Source: Neurospora tetrasperma FGSC 2508 (Eukaryota > Ascomycota > Sordariomycetes > Sordariales > Sordariaceae). From it: 64,000 nucleotides of DNA. How positions within the stretch are numbered: the stretch's first letter is position 1; each line of letters opens with the position of its first letter. Below, in pieces: positions 1-12,041 of this stretch. The DNA lies in assembly GCF_000213175.1 (NCBI RefSeq), contig NW_009799099.1:415940-479939 (forward strand), in the 5' to 3' direction. The notes under the pieces are model-generated. The model was given only the letters and a program-made list of their open reading frames with translations, ran no database searches and was not told the origin of the DNA. The position numbers and the translations under genes were made by a program.

Positions 1-2
1 CG

Positions 3-206
3 CCCAAGGATGCGGATAAGGGCGTGTTGGATACGGGCGCGGTGGCGTGGTTGAGATTGACGGATAGCAAGAAGGGGGAGAGCAATGGTGTGAATTTGGT
101 TTATAGGGTTTTGACGGCGGGAGGTAATGCCGAGGGGTGTGCTGTTGCGGGGACGGGGGTGCAGAGTGTCCCGTATACGGCTTTTTATTGGTTTTATGAG
201 GAGTAG
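3..206 (+). CDS. C-terminal end of a DUF3455-family protein (partial)
   Basis: The reading frame is open from the window edge and ends in TAG at 204-206, so only the last 67 or so residues are present. They contain GVLDTGAVAWLRLTD, a middle VYRVLTAGGNAEGCAV and the ending VPYTAFYWFYEE. This matches the usual end of fungal DUF3455 proteins (often annotated malate dehydrogenase-like), which close with a conserved 'AVAWL ... RV.T.GG.A....C ... V.Y.A.YWFY' pattern. Those proteins are normally secreted and of unknown function; the signal peptide would lie upstream of this window. No start codon belongs to this fragment: the gene begins off the left edge. The family call is from memory of its pattern. 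Confidence 0.7.
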   Translation, partial: PKDADKGVLDTGAVAWLRLTDSKKGESNGVNLVYRVLTAGGNAEGCAVAGTGVQSVPYTAFYWFYEE

Positions 207-866
207 AGTGTCGCTTGATTGAAGAATTGGAAGGCGGGTGGGTATGGTTTATGATGGAATTGTTGATGAGCTCTTCACCTTTGTCGGTGGGAGAGGACTT
301 GAGCAAGTCAAGTCGGGCTTTTAATCTTGTTTATTGATGATCAAAAGGAGTTTGGACACGGTGGGAGGTGGTTTTTTTGTCCTTCAACTTCTGTCTTTTG
401 GACTACGACGGCGTTCTGGTTTGGGCTTTGGTTCGGGTGGTCGGCGGCAGCATCTGCATTTTTCTCTTCTTGTTTCTTTCTTCAGGGTTCAATCGTTTAT
501 ACCTTGTGCTCTCGCACCTTTAGATCATATCTCTCTCTTTAAATACCCACGATTTAGATACTTAATCTGATTCATACCTTCACCTCGCAAATGCCGTCTT
601 GTCTTGCTTGTTTTGCGTCTCCCCAGCTTGTCTCTTGTGCTTCCCTTTCCTGCCCTTTTCTTCCCCAATCCCCTTTAACTCGTCAGCTGGTCCTCAGTGG
701 CTTTGTTCGCCATATGCAGCCTTTGCATCGCATCGCATCTCATATGGAGCTCCATTTCTTGGTTGTTTGACTTTTCAGATGGTTGTGCATTGCTTGCAGG
801 TCACCAATTACCCTGCAGCTAACAAGCCTCGAGGTTCTCGGTTGTTTCTACACGCGAGTGTCAACC
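207..866. other. Intergenic, no gene seen
   Basis: Downstream region of the DUF3455 gene. It is T- and CT-rich. Reading frames here are short and carry no recognisable motif. Confidence 0.6.
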
Positions 867-1183
867 ACCGCAAAGACTCGGGGCGTTGACTTTTAGGTTT
901 CCAGGAAATCAGGCATAATCTGTAAGCATACTGTAACATTCATGCCCACCAAAAATTGTATGCAAGACGGTGATTTTGAAGATCTCCACCCTCCAGCGCC
1001 CTTGGAAGAATAGGTGGGAAAAGGTAGGGCATCAGAGAAATCGAATTTACAGTACTTCGGGGTGGCAACATGTCTTCCCCATTTATTTCGGCGCGTATAG
1101 GATGCACGTATTTGGGCAGTAGACTTACAGATTATGCCTGATTTCCTGGAAACCTAAAAATCAATGCCCCGAATCTTTGCGGT
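867..1183. repeat. Inverted-repeat element: 60-bp arms around a 197-bp spacer
   Basis: Positions 867-926 and 1124-1183 are reverse complements over 60 bases with three mismatches. All three are transitions, and in all three the right arm has A/T where the left arm has G/C. The spacer (927-1123) shows no coding potential. Compact size and long arms suit a MITE-like or foldback element, or an inverted duplication. No clear target-site duplication flanks it. The transitions are not in CpA context, so they are not typical RIP changes. Confidence 0.75.
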
Positions 1184-1577
1184 ACGGAAGAAGCCATCGG
1201 AAAAATCGGACGGGACAGCCGGCCATCGGAGATGCATTGTCTTCTCCCAATCATTTCCCCGACTTGACGAATTTTCAGCAGATCTCTTCATAGAATCATC
1301 CAGCATTTTCTCCCTCCAGCTTCCTAACTCTTCCACCACACTTTCACGAGTTCCAAGCTACTTCCCTTTTGTTTCTGTTATGGTATCCAGGTATTCGGGC
1401 ATCTTCGCTGCTTTTCTGCCTTGCTGCTTTGCGCAGAAGCCAGGTTTGTTCGTGAGAACTGCACCACATCTGCATCCATGTCCGATCGCTTGGTACAGGG
1501 GTTTTAAAATCAGGCCATGTGGTCTTTGCAACCCGGGGCGAGTTCTCGCCTTTAGCTGAGACTTGGAGGGAAATGGG

Positions 1578-1585
1578 AATATAAG
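1578..1585 (+). promoter_or_regulatory. TATA-like box before a CT-rich leader
   Basis: AATATAAG is followed by a CT-rich tract and an ATG at 1686. The TATA box, pyrimidine-rich leader and ATG about 100 nt downstream look like a fungal promoter, although the ORF that follows is unproven. Confidence 0.35.
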
Positions 1586-1685
1586 AACCAGCTTCCCCTC
1601 TCAAATATTGGTCCTCTCTTCTTTTCCCATCATCCCCTCTCTCTCCCCCTCTCCAAAGCACAACCCTCCTTCAGACTTCATCACG

Positions 1686-2258
1686 ATGCCCAACACCTCC
1701 TTCCATCAACATCTCAGCATACCAACACACCACATCAACACATCAACACCCTCACATTCGTCATACCCAACATCTCCGGTCCAGTATATCTCCGTCTTCG
1801 TCCTCGCTTCCGTCTTCGCTACTCTCTTTGTCTTCTCCTCCCCCCATACATCGGGTGATCACCACCCAGACTCTATGAAACAGCATCGACAAAAGCCACC
1901 CTCAGCCTTCAAACTCTTATTGCCGTTCTTGTCCACTTTTCCATCCGTTTCATCCTCCCTCCAACGTCTTCCTTACCGCAGCTACGTGTGTCCTTCCAGC
2001 CGACCAGTTCATGATCATACCCAAGTGTCTCCTTTGGAACTCCTTCTCTTCACATCATTCATGTCTACCGTCGCCACATATATCTGGGTTAGGTACTTTC
2101 CAATAACCACTCCAAGATCAACAGTCACTTGGCCGCCACCGGACCCTCGACACCTGCCACGCCACACGAAACACATATGCCCTGGGCACATATCAATCTG
2201 TCAATCTGTCTCAGCAACAACACGATATCCAACACCACCACCATTCGAGGGTATCTGA
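1686..2258 (+). CDS. Possible hypothetical protein (190 aa), weak
   Basis: An ATG in the context TCACGATGC lies about 100 nt after a TATA-like box and opens a 190-codon frame. The product is very rich in Ser, Pro, Thr and His. It has one hydrophobic stretch near residues 39-55 (SVFVLASVFATLFVF) that could span a membrane. I recognise no family. Much of the composition follows from the CT-rich strand, so this could be an accidental frame in a transcribed leader. An alternative is that the real gene is spliced and only partly represented. Confidence 0.22.
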   Translation: MPNTSFHQHLSIPTHHINTSTPSHSSYPTSPVQYISVFVLASVFATLFVFSSPHTSGDHHPDSMKQHRQKPPSAFKLLLPFLSTFPSVSSSLQRLPYRSYVCPSSRPVHDHTQVSPLELLLFTSFMSTVATYIWVRYFPITTPRSTVTWPPPDPRHLPRHTKHICPGHISICQSVSATTRYPTPPPFEGI

Positions 2259-2764
2259 TACCGTCATATTACAAAACTTCATGTGATACCTCCATGCGTT
2301 CTCCTTTCTGATGAAATGTTTGTCTACTGCGCACTGGCCTTTTAATCTCCTCCTCTTTCCTTTCTTCACTCCTCCCTCGTGCATGTCCGCTTACCTTCCC
2401 ACCCGTTTCGTATTAAATTAACAAAAAAAGATAAAGCCAAAGATGGAAACACCACAGCCACTTCATCTCGACTCGAACCGCCACCACCATCTCTGACGAT
2501 GCGGCTGACGCAATGTCTCTTCATCTATGCGATGCCTGGTGGTAGGTTGGATTCGGAGATGACTCGATGGAGGGATTTACTTGTATCATCGGATGATCAA
2601 CGATGAACGATCAACGACCGGTTGATCACGACGGTGAACGGTCTACGAACGATGGGCGATAATCCATGAACGGGTGATCAAACTGGGAAGAAGGGTACGA
2701 CGCCGCTTTGATCTGTTCATGATCAGTTCGAGGCGGTCAGAGCAGAAGTAGGCTGAGGAAGTCT

Positions 2765-2850
2765 GAGGTTATGGAGGTTATGAAGATTATGGAGGTTATG
2801 GAGGTTATGGAGGTCGTCGAGGTCGTCAAGATTATCGAGGTCGTCGAGAG
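2765..2850. repeat. 9-bp minisatellite
   Basis: Tandem copies of GAGGTTATG, decaying into GAGGTCGTC variants. On the minus strand the repeat would read as a periodic Leu-His-Asn run, but no gene context supports translation. Confidence 0.75.
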
Positions 2851-4130
2851 TCGAGAGTCGGGTTTCAACATCGAGGAGACAAGCAGCAGATGAGGACACC
2901 CCAAGAGAAAAGGCAGGAGTGCCATGATCTATAAGAGATGGTCTATCGACTCCCCCTAAGTCCTCTAGTCCCTTCAACGACCCTTTCTCTCTTGGCTATC
3001 CTCCCTATTTGCTCCTTTACGGCCTTGCCGCCTCATCAGCCATTAACCATCAATCCAGTAAGCCAAGCGTGAAAGAGTCCGAACTTCGAAGCAGCGGAAG
3101 GAAAGACAGGTCACCTGCGTGTACATGTACTGCATCGCTATCGTCGATCGATAACAATTTTTGTTCCGTTCAGTTTCACTCTAGGTACGCTTGCGAGCTT
3201 ACTGGGTTGCTTGGTCACTGGTTTCTGGCAGTCTGCTTGCTTGGTTGTTGCTTGTCTGCGACCTTCCTACGGTTCCAGCAGCTCAAAGGGAGATGATGTG
3301 AAGACGGCGGAACTCAGAAGCAGGGAATAGTACATGGCTAGTTAACCATAATTCCCTTAATAGTCCTCTTGGTTCCGTGGTCTTTACTTCGTTCCCAGTT
3401 ACACAGCTATAGACTTAGTCGATGGTTATCGGTGGGCTTGCTTTCTAGGTCGCAAGTCTCGCTCTTTAGTTCGACAGAACCCCTTGCTAACAATACCTAT
3501 AATCCCTCAACGGCGGCTCTCATGGAAACTCTCGATACTTCGCTTCACCAAACATCTCCCTTGAACTCCCTATTCCTCCATTACCAATCAACCCACACCC
3601 GATCAACCCATCAAAGACTAAGTACTAAAGCAACATGCGTGAATGGACAAGCTTGATACTACTTCTCTACCTAGTGTCACTTCCTGCTCCAGCTCTAGCG
3701 ATTTACCTCCAGCCCAACACAACTCTCCAGTTACCAACCATCAAGACCCATCAGAGTCCAAAGCTCGAACTCGACCAGAGTCTTTAGTTATGCTGTTGAC
3801 CTTCCGACACCAATAACTCCAGCTTGTAGGTACAATACGATCATCACACGGAATCGCCTGCCTCGAGAACCCCAGACTCGACATAACCAGGGCTTGAATC
3901 CTCCCTCCTGGTGCCTCCTCTTTCTTTCTTGAATCGATACGTTAGCAAATCCTCTCCAGTCGCGAGGACTTCTCGTATTGGTTGAGGAAGGACGGAATTG
4001 TCAAGTTCATGTTTGGGTTCCGAAAAGCAGATACTTCCGTACATGGCCCGCACCGTGTTGTGATTGCCCAGGTATTGGTCGAATTATTGGCGTTGTTGGG
4101 AGGATGAACGGTAAGGTCAAGGTCAAGCAA

Positions 4131-4168
4131 GGGAAAGGTCAAGGGAAAGGGAAAGGGAAAGGGAAAGG
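4131..4168. repeat. Hexanucleotide microsatellite (GGGAAA)n
   Basis: Purine-rich tandem hexamers following several AAGGTC repeats. Confidence 0.8.
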
Positions 4169-5094
4169 TTAATATCGCTTTGTTACCAACCTACCTAAGC
4201 AAAGAAAACGTGAATGGAGACAGACTCAAGATCAGGGCACAGTGGGCTTTTTGGTTCACTTCCATGTTTGATCTGATAGAGCTACGCTAAGCATGTGTTC
4301 TCCAGGCCCTTCCATTGCCGCTTTTTTTTTTTTTTTTTTTTGCTTTGGCTTAGTGGCCGGTTATCTCTAGTCATGGTTTGGGGATTGATATGACAGATGG
4401 AATGGGTTGGGTTATGGAATGATGATGATGGAGTTGGTGAGTTGGCGTTAGGCGTTCATTGATCCTCCTTTGATCGCTGTCGACCGTCCTTGAACGTCAT
4501 GCCGTTCATCGAGCCGTTGATCGACGTCGAGTTGATCGATCATCGATTGAAAGTTAATCCTCAATCCCATCGGGACCTGTATCAAGCCAAATAACAGGCA
4601 GACATGAAAACGGCAGACAGCAAAAGACGCCGTGGAGGTCCCAACTGGGGGATACAATCTACCTACACTCAGCGACTATCTGAGGCACCTGTACTATTGC
4701 TGCTTTCCTTCTACTTCTTGTTACTTTTCTTTAAGTACCTACTTGCGACCTTGCTCTCAAATCGATGCTTACCTAGCTTGCATGTGCTTCCCTCCTTCCA
4801 CTTGTCTGATCCTCCAGTCCCAACTCCATCAAGATTTCAATCCCGCTATCCAGCTGTTGACATCGAATAAAAGCTATCCCGCCTTCTCAACCAGGGTATG
4901 TATCACTGCCAACCAACCAACCCACCTTCAGGACAGCTTTCAATGATCGTCTCCAAGATACCTACCCCGGCCGGCCGGCATCCGACGGACTTCAACACCG
5001 ACCCGACCACGCACGCCTCTCCAGGGAAGAATTGGCGCATGGTTCTTCAATGGTCACAGTCTAAGAGAAACTTACCTCTAAGCAACTTGAAGAA

Positions 5095-5535
5095 ATAAAA
5101 AAAAAAAGAACCTTAAGAAATAAAATGGACTTACTTACACATATATGTTGATTTGGGGTGGTTAGTTCTTTTTTGCTTTTTTCTTTATTTTTGCTTTGAG
5201 TTTCTTGCTCTGGTATAGAATCCCTCAGGGGCAGATAAGTAGAGGTATCAGGGTTTTAGTCTATTGTCTATTAGGGAGTAGATCTATTATATCGGTCGAG
5301 AGGTACCCTAGGAATGTAATAACTAAAAGGATATAAGGAGGAGATCCTAAGCTAGGAGTAAGGAGGAAAGGATAGGAATTCAAGACTAGATAATACTCTT
5401 TCTCGAAAATAGATTAAGAAATCCCGCTCCAAACTATAGAATCTTCGTTGAACGTCCCAGTAACAATAAGCCTAACATCCCTTCTAGAAGAAAACTAACT
5501 ACTAAATCTACTCCTCTATTTTAAGGCTTAATAAA
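5095..5535. repeat. RIP-like AT/TpA-rich relic
   Basis: The stretch is dense in TA dinucleotides (CTAG, TTAG, ATAA words) and poor in CA and TG, unlike its flanks, and has no usable reading frame. That is the pattern left by repeat-induced point mutation in Neurospora relatives (CpA to TpA). The boundaries are by eye. It may be a fragment of a decayed transposon, but no family is recognisable. Confidence 0.5.
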
Positions 5536-6247
5536 GGGAGTTTCGCTCTCCCCTTTGACCTTTAGTGGTGGTTGACAAGCTGTGGTTTTGCTACTCCATC
5601 TCAGTCCCTGAGGACGAAGGCCATGACCAACTCCAGATCCGCTCCTCTCTACATTTTGGTATAGTAGGGTACTTTTCGTATTAGTATGGTTTTTGCTCCA
5701 TTTCAATGTATCCCAAAAGCACACGCCACCCTCACTAAAAGCCGCCGAGGATACCTAAGACAAAAGGGCCCGCCCGAACAGGAATCAACAACCGACAACT
5801 ACTTATACCAATTGCGCCATCCTACCTACCTACCTACCCATCTTCCCACGGGAGTAATAGTGAGAATACGGGTGAACCGGTATATATTCATATTCAAGTT
5901 ACCTACCCTTTACATAGGTGCCCCTGCCCAAGGGGTCAAGTCAAGTCAAGTTACCTTACGTATCGGCTGTGCTATGTGTGTCCCCGTTGGGCCCAGCTCA
6001 CTCACTCACTATTTCGAGTTCGTTCTATGAAATGGAAAGAAGATGGAAGGCGAAAAGGGAAGGGCTGCTGTACACTACCTACCTTACCTACCTAAATAGG
6101 TACCTAGGTTCACGCTGGCCGGCCGTTGGCGCAGGCGGCAACCTAAGGCGCATCATGCCCGGCAAATTCCTGAGTCCTCCTCGAAGGATCATCAATCTTT
6201 GAAAATAGGTAGGTAGGAAACATGGACCACCTACCATAGGATCCAAC

Positions 6248-6317
6248 CAGTTTGGATTTAAGAAAGAGAGAGGGTTTACTGGTTCCATCAGTTTGGATTT
6301 AAGAAAGAGGGTTTACT
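6248..6317. repeat. Short tandem duplication
   Basis: Two imperfect copies of a roughly 31-bp unit beginning CAGTTTGGATTTAAGAAAGA and ending GGGTTTACT (6248-6280 and 6289-6317), separated by 8 bases. The copies differ by an AGAG length change. Confidence 0.8.
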
Positions 6318-7143
6318 ACCTAGTTTCGTTATCAGTCCAAGTTCATCTTCTCTTCCTCGAACTTGGTCGGTTTTGTCCATATCCCTATGGTGATCAATCA
6401 TCCTCAGTCAGGACCAGACTACTCTAGACTAGACGAGACTATATTGCTCTAAGGAGAGGAGGAGGGGCTCAGGGCTGTCTGTCTCAGGACATTCACGTCC
6501 TGCCCTTCTCTGCTCTGGTCTGGTATGCTTTACTCTACTTTGCTTTATTCTACTCTACTGCTCTAACCTGACCGGATCAGAACACTTGGCTTCGTCTCTT
6601 CGTTCGGTCAAAGTCTTTTGTCTGTCTTTTATTTTTATTTTTTTCTTCTTCTTCTTCCAAGTTCCAACTGAGAACATACTAATGACAAGCTGGAACAAGT
6701 CGAGCGATGTTCATGATCACTTGAAAAATTGGGAGATATCGGTCGATTCATGTTATTCATTTCATGCCACTGTCCAATTACAAAGTTCCCATCCCATCCC
6801 ATCCAACCAACCAACGCCTGCTCCCAAGTCTAGCCAGATCCCGTTCCATTTCCTTATTATATCCATATCCGTATCCATCCGTGTATCCGTGCTTCTTCTC
6901 TTGTTGCTTTTCCTCCCTCTTATTGTTTACAAACAGATGCAATCAATGCTTCCTCCTTGACATTCGAACAAACGAGAACCCTGCTCGTTTCATGCTGATG
7001 CTTTTCATGCCGCTCATGCTGTTGCACTCGGGTAACATCTTCCCCTTTTTCTTTTGTCTCGACAATCATGATGCTGCCTCGTCTACCAGAGACGATGTTG
7101 CTTATCCCCCACCTACAACCTACAGCCGGCAACAGGGGCAGCC

Positions 7144-9796
7144 CTAATTAAACCCCCTAAACCGTCCTCCCGACGGCCCCTTGACCGTAAACCTCCTCGA
7201 TCTTCCCGTGCCAATATCAATCTTGGACAACTCCTCTTCCAAGCTTCCACCTCCCATACCTCCATATCCGCCTCCTACCCCTCCACCAGTCATCCCTCCC
7301 CACTCATCCACTCCCATCGGCGCAGCCCCCCTTCTCGTAAGGCTACCACTGTGTAACTGCAACGCGCCACTCATGGTCAGTCCACCGCCAGCTGGTCCTA
7401 TAGTCGAGGGTAGTGAAAGCGGTACCTTGGCTGGCACCGGTGGGACGCCTCCGGGAGCAGCACCGGGGCTGTGGCCACCATATACGGGACCTCCTGGGGC
7501 GTTGCCATTCTGGGCCCCATAATAGTCAAAGGTCGACGCTCGAGAAAGGGACCTTGGCGTAAAGTTATCCTGCTGTGAAGAAGAAGGGGGGTAGCTGACG
7601 TTATCGCTGCTTCTGTTAAAACCCGGCTGACCCATGCCCATCGGTCCAGCTGCGGTGATGGTGTTTCTATGGTTACGTTTCTGCAACCTATTCCTACTGC
7701 TCACCGTACCAGCTACCGAGGGAGACGCGGGCGGTGTAATGCGTTGATGCTGCTCGTGCATAGACCGTGGTCTCTCACCGCCAGCACTGGTACCCGGACG
7801 AGAGCGTGGAGTCACCTGATGACCGGGCATGGCATGAGCGCCGGACAGAGGGGGCCGCGAGCCATGAGAGGAGTTTGGCGGAGTAGTGCTCTTCTTGGGT
7901 TCAGGCTCGGGAGCCCATGTTTCCATGGGAAGATGGTCAGAGGGGTCAACTTCCTTGCCGTCGTGGGTTATGATCTTGCCGCTCGCTTCATTGTAATCGG
8001 CGCGGCCGATGTTGTCGGAAACAGCGGGGTTGAGGGCGTTGTAAGAATCGGGACCAAATGGGATGCCAGAAAGGCGGCGCTCTTCGACAGGAGGCGGGGC
8101 AGGACTGACGGATTTGCGCTTGATGGTTTGTTGATGTGGGTTGGGGCTACGACTTGGCAATGGGCTTGGGTCTCGGCGCACTGGTGGGTTGGGAGAGTAA
8201 GAGCGCTGGTTCATAGCGACATTGTGGTTAGGAGTGATTGGTGTTGGTACGTCCTGGTAGCCGCCAGGGCTTCTGCCTTGAGGATGTTGTGGAACAGGTG
8301 GTTGATGTGGGGGAACTGGGGAGTGGTCACGAGGATATTGCTGGTAGTTGTTTCCAACTTGCGTGTCTATGGGGTGCGTGTATCGTTTTGAGTTCTTGTC
8401 TTGGTACACGCGCTCCGTGATCTCCTGGGCGATACTGGGATCGATGCCGGGGACCAAAGAAACAGGCACCGGAGGCGGTTGATAACTGTCGGTGTGGTCT
8501 TCGAATCCAGCCTGATACGACTGACTTCTCTGGTCATTTTGCGGGGGATAGTGTGACAAGGAACTCTCAGAGTGTCTAGCATATGCCATCCCATGGCCGC
8601 CAGGATCCGGTCGTCGGTATTGGTCTCCGTTGGGTTGTGTGTGTCCCGTCCGGCCTCGCATGGGGCCATTAGCCGACCCGGGAACTAGAACATCGGGAAG
8701 ATCGTAGGGGTCGTGGTTCATGTCCAATGCGGAGGAGTTACGTAGAGGAGCCGCAGGAGCCGAGTCATAACCCCTGTACTGCGGGCGTCCCGGATAAGCT
8801 ATCGAGCCTGTTTGGCGATGGGCCTCGTTTCTGAGAACGTCCTGCCGCATGTTGGGCGGCATTCCATTTCCAGACGCATCATAGCCGTTTTGGTAACCGT
8901 TTGTGGCTGGGGCATTGTTGCCATTTCGGATTCGGTGAGCCGGGGGAGGTGGAGGGCGGTCGCCTTCGAAGCTTCTTGGGCCGTCGTCTAACGAAGGGAG
9001 GTCGTATTGACTAGGTTGTTGATATTGTGGAGGGGTGCGATATGGGTGCTGCTGCGGCTGTTGTTGGTAGCGCGCAGCATGAGGGTTGTTGTACTCGAGT
9101 TGCTGAAGGGCTGATTGGTTTGGAATATAAGGGCCATCTCCGCCTTGGACAGATGGTGCTGGCAGTGGACGGCGTTTGGGCACGCCTCTCGGCCCGGGAC
9201 CGGGTACTATGGCTGAAGGAATATGTTGCTCGACGGGATGTTGCTGTCGTTGCTTTACGACGGACTTTTCAGGTCTCGGTCGGTTATCGTAAAAGGTGAT
9301 CTCTACGCGGACCTCGCCAGCGTACTTGCCTCTAGACTGTAGCTGGTGCCAGTCGTCGCTCTGACCACCGCCGGGAACAATGACGCCTCCGAGATCGACC
9401 CATGTTTCGCCAATCAACTCGCTTTTCTTGTCGTCGGTAAGTAGGGACAGCTTGAGCTGGTAGTAATCGGGGGAGTCGTGGACAGTGAATCGGAGCTCCT
9501 GGTCCCTGTAACATGGTGGATTGCGTGTTAGACGTGATTGGTGCCCTGGGGGAATATGCAGCAACGTACCATCTGGGGGTCTGGCCGCCGCGGATGTCGG
9601 TAGTGGTCTTCTTTGCTTCCTTTCCCAGACGTGCAGCACAGAAGGGGTCCTGCTTGCCAATGGTCTTGAGGTTGGGCAGGTTCTTTGCGCGATCCACGAC
9701 GAGAACGAGGGTACCGATTTCGGGGCCGTCGGCGGCTGAGTCGGAGTAGAGGGCGCCGCCGGGGATGACAAACGACTCTTGTACTTTGGTGGGCAT
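7144..9796 (-). CDS. C2-domain, proline-rich protein (ingression protein Inn1/Fic1-like)
   Basis: Two exons, 9570-9796 and 7144-9505, with a 64-nt intron (9506-9569; donor GTACGT, acceptor TTACAG), give about 862 aa. The ATG at 9796 is the first in frame; the frame is open further upstream but has no ATG there. Residues about 27-150 form a C2 domain (GTLVLVVDRAKNLPN, KQDPFCAARLG, then after the splice WDQELRFTVHD). The rest is low-complexity and rich in Pro, Gln, Gly and Ser with many PxxP stretches, and ends in a Gly-rich tail. An N-terminal C2 plus a long PxxP tail is the architecture of yeast Inn1 and fission yeast Fic1, which link the contractile ring to septum synthesis through SH3 partners such as Cyk3 and Hof1/Cdc15. 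Inferred role: septation at the membrane. The tail is far longer than in yeast. Confidence 0.8.
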
Positions 9797-12041
9797 CTTG
9801 TCGGCGGCGTTTGTAAGTGGTGGTCGTGGAGGTGGTGGTATGGTTACAGTCGCCGACAAGAAGGCTGTCTCATAACCTGATCATATACGTGTGCGAGGAT
9901 TGTTGGAATGTTTACTTTGGGATGAAGCTTCGTCTTTTCTTTGTGTATTATGGTTTTTTTTGTTGGTTGGCGCGGCGCGGGTGTCTTCTTTTGGCTTTCT
10001 CGTTGTTGCTGTACAAGCTAGGTAGGTAGGTAGGTAGGTAGCTGTTATGGGCTCGAGCTCTCCCTTGCGTCACAACGAGGGAGGAAGGGTCATCTAGCGA
10101 TCGTTGGTGCCACTGTGATAACGATTGAAGGGCGGCGCAATAGTATGGACAATGGACGAGACCAGCGAATGGAAGTGCGGCGGAAAGTGAAAATAAAAAA
10201 AAAAAGAGCGAAGAGATCAAAAATGAAAGAAGACCGAGGTGAGGGTCAGTCAGTTAGTCAGTCAGTCAGTGGACGTGGGCTTCAAACTTGTTTTGAGAAG
10301 ACGGACAGACGAGGAGGAGGGGACGACGGTCGGGCACTGCCTTGGCCAAGACGCCAACCAAACAACAACCCACGTCTAGTCTAAAATAGATAATAGTATG
10401 AAAAGAGTAGAGTTGTAGTTGCGCGATCCCAGATCGAAGCGTGCAGATAGTCGGTCGAGGGAGGAGTCGGTTCTTGAAGAACAAAGGGAACTGAAGACGA
10501 CTGGCTGGAGAGCGACAAAAGTGGAAGCGGACGGACAAGAAAGCGGGCGTGTCTGGGGCTCTGGCGTCGTCGTAAACACAACGCAACGCAACGCAACGCA
10601 ACGCAACGGCAGAGAGGATCCGCAGCGGGATGTAAGCCCAGACCACCTAGCAGAGACGGTGGGTCCCTTTTGTCGACCGCCGCCGTCCGGTTTGGGAAAA
10701 GAGAGGGGTCCACTACTATCTTCTAGTGCATAAACACTAAAAATCCCCGACCGCCTTTGACTTCCATGTTCTTGTTCCATGCCTGCAGAGTTGCGGTGCA
10801 GTCAGGTCGCTCTCTCTCATGAGATTCATCATCTTTCACTGGTTACTGCATCCAAGTGTACATACACTAGAGATCTGGGCGAGGGAACAAATCCATGCGA
10901 TGGTTAGGTGGTGGATCTCTCCAACTGCCAACCATTCATCAGAGTTAAACCCAAGCTTACAAGGGCCTCAAGGGCTCACCACAAACAGGCCTTGGTTTCA
11001 GATCCTAGCGTTGGTTTTGTTTTGTTGGGGTGGCTGGCAGCATCCGGAAACGGACATGCGACCACAGCATCGTCTTCCGATGCGAACACATTACTTCAAC
11101 AGAGAAAGGAAGGAATGTCACTGCATCCCGCTTCCCGAGATCATCACCACCGATCCCATCTTCTCAACCTGGTTACATACTATCACGTACCTCGGAGGAG
11201 ATCATCGGATCCTTTCTTCTACACTACATACATGTCAAACGTTGATCATCCATCGCCACGAACCATGACTTACATATATGGACCTGGCTACTTGTTGTCC
11301 AACGTCTACCACTGTGTACTGTCCATGTTACTGGCTACTACCCCTGACGAACAACAACAACAACAACAAATAACAAAGATGGTGTGGCAACGAACCGAGT
11401 GCATGTGTGGCGGGCCTGCGGGCTGCTGTACCTGACATGAGGCTTGTTGATGATCGGATGGAGCATCGGAGAGAACTTCCAGAACCCCTTCAACTTCCCT
11501 TGTTGTCTCTTTCATTATTTTCATTCCAGTCTTCAATCCTCGATCATCTTCATCTCTTCCGACTCCAAGGTACAGTTTCACCTTTTCAACATCAACACCG
11601 CACCGCACCGCCCAGCACAGTACCAGACCCTGCATAAGCCTCGTAAGCTGTTTCAAGCTCTCCAAACAAGCTGAGCAAGCTGAAAATATGTCTCCATCCC
11701 GTCACTGTCTTTCCAAGACCCCACCACCCACCCACCCACCTTCTCAAGAAACCATCCGAAGCAAGGACATCCCCCGCTTTCTTATTCTTATTCCATACCT
11801 CGGCTTCCTTCTTCCGTCCTCAACTCCTCATCATCATCATCCCCTGTCGGCTTGTCACTGTCCGTCTGTTAGTCTGTCACTATCCTTCCAAACGCCATCA
11901 TCCAATCTCCTGTCCTGCCCTGTCACTGTCACTCTCCTTCCAAGCGCCGTCATTTAATCTCCTACCCAGCCCTGGCTTGCGTGCCCTGCTCAGCCCTGCT
12001 CAGCCCAGCCCTGTCCTTCCCTAGCCCCGACTCCCCGAGAT

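Larger units (their letters stand above)
2259..7143. other. Long intergenic stretch with repeats and a RIP-like patch
   Basis: Nearly 4.9 kb without a convincing gene. It holds a 9-bp minisatellite (2765-2850), GATCAACG-rich patches (about 2590-2690 and 4450-4550), a GGGAAA microsatellite, a 21-T run near 4321-4341, a TpA-rich patch (about 5095-5535), TACC tetranucleotide tracts near 5820 and 6080, and a tandem duplication (6248-6317). The CT-rich end (about 6500-7140) lies just past the stop codon of the C2-domain gene on the minus strand and may be its 3' UTR. Confidence 0.55.

Noticed and set aside
2723-2977. Periodic Leu-His-Asn peptide on the minus strand
   Set aside because: Product of the 9-bp minisatellite; no promoter, introns or conserved flanks support translation.
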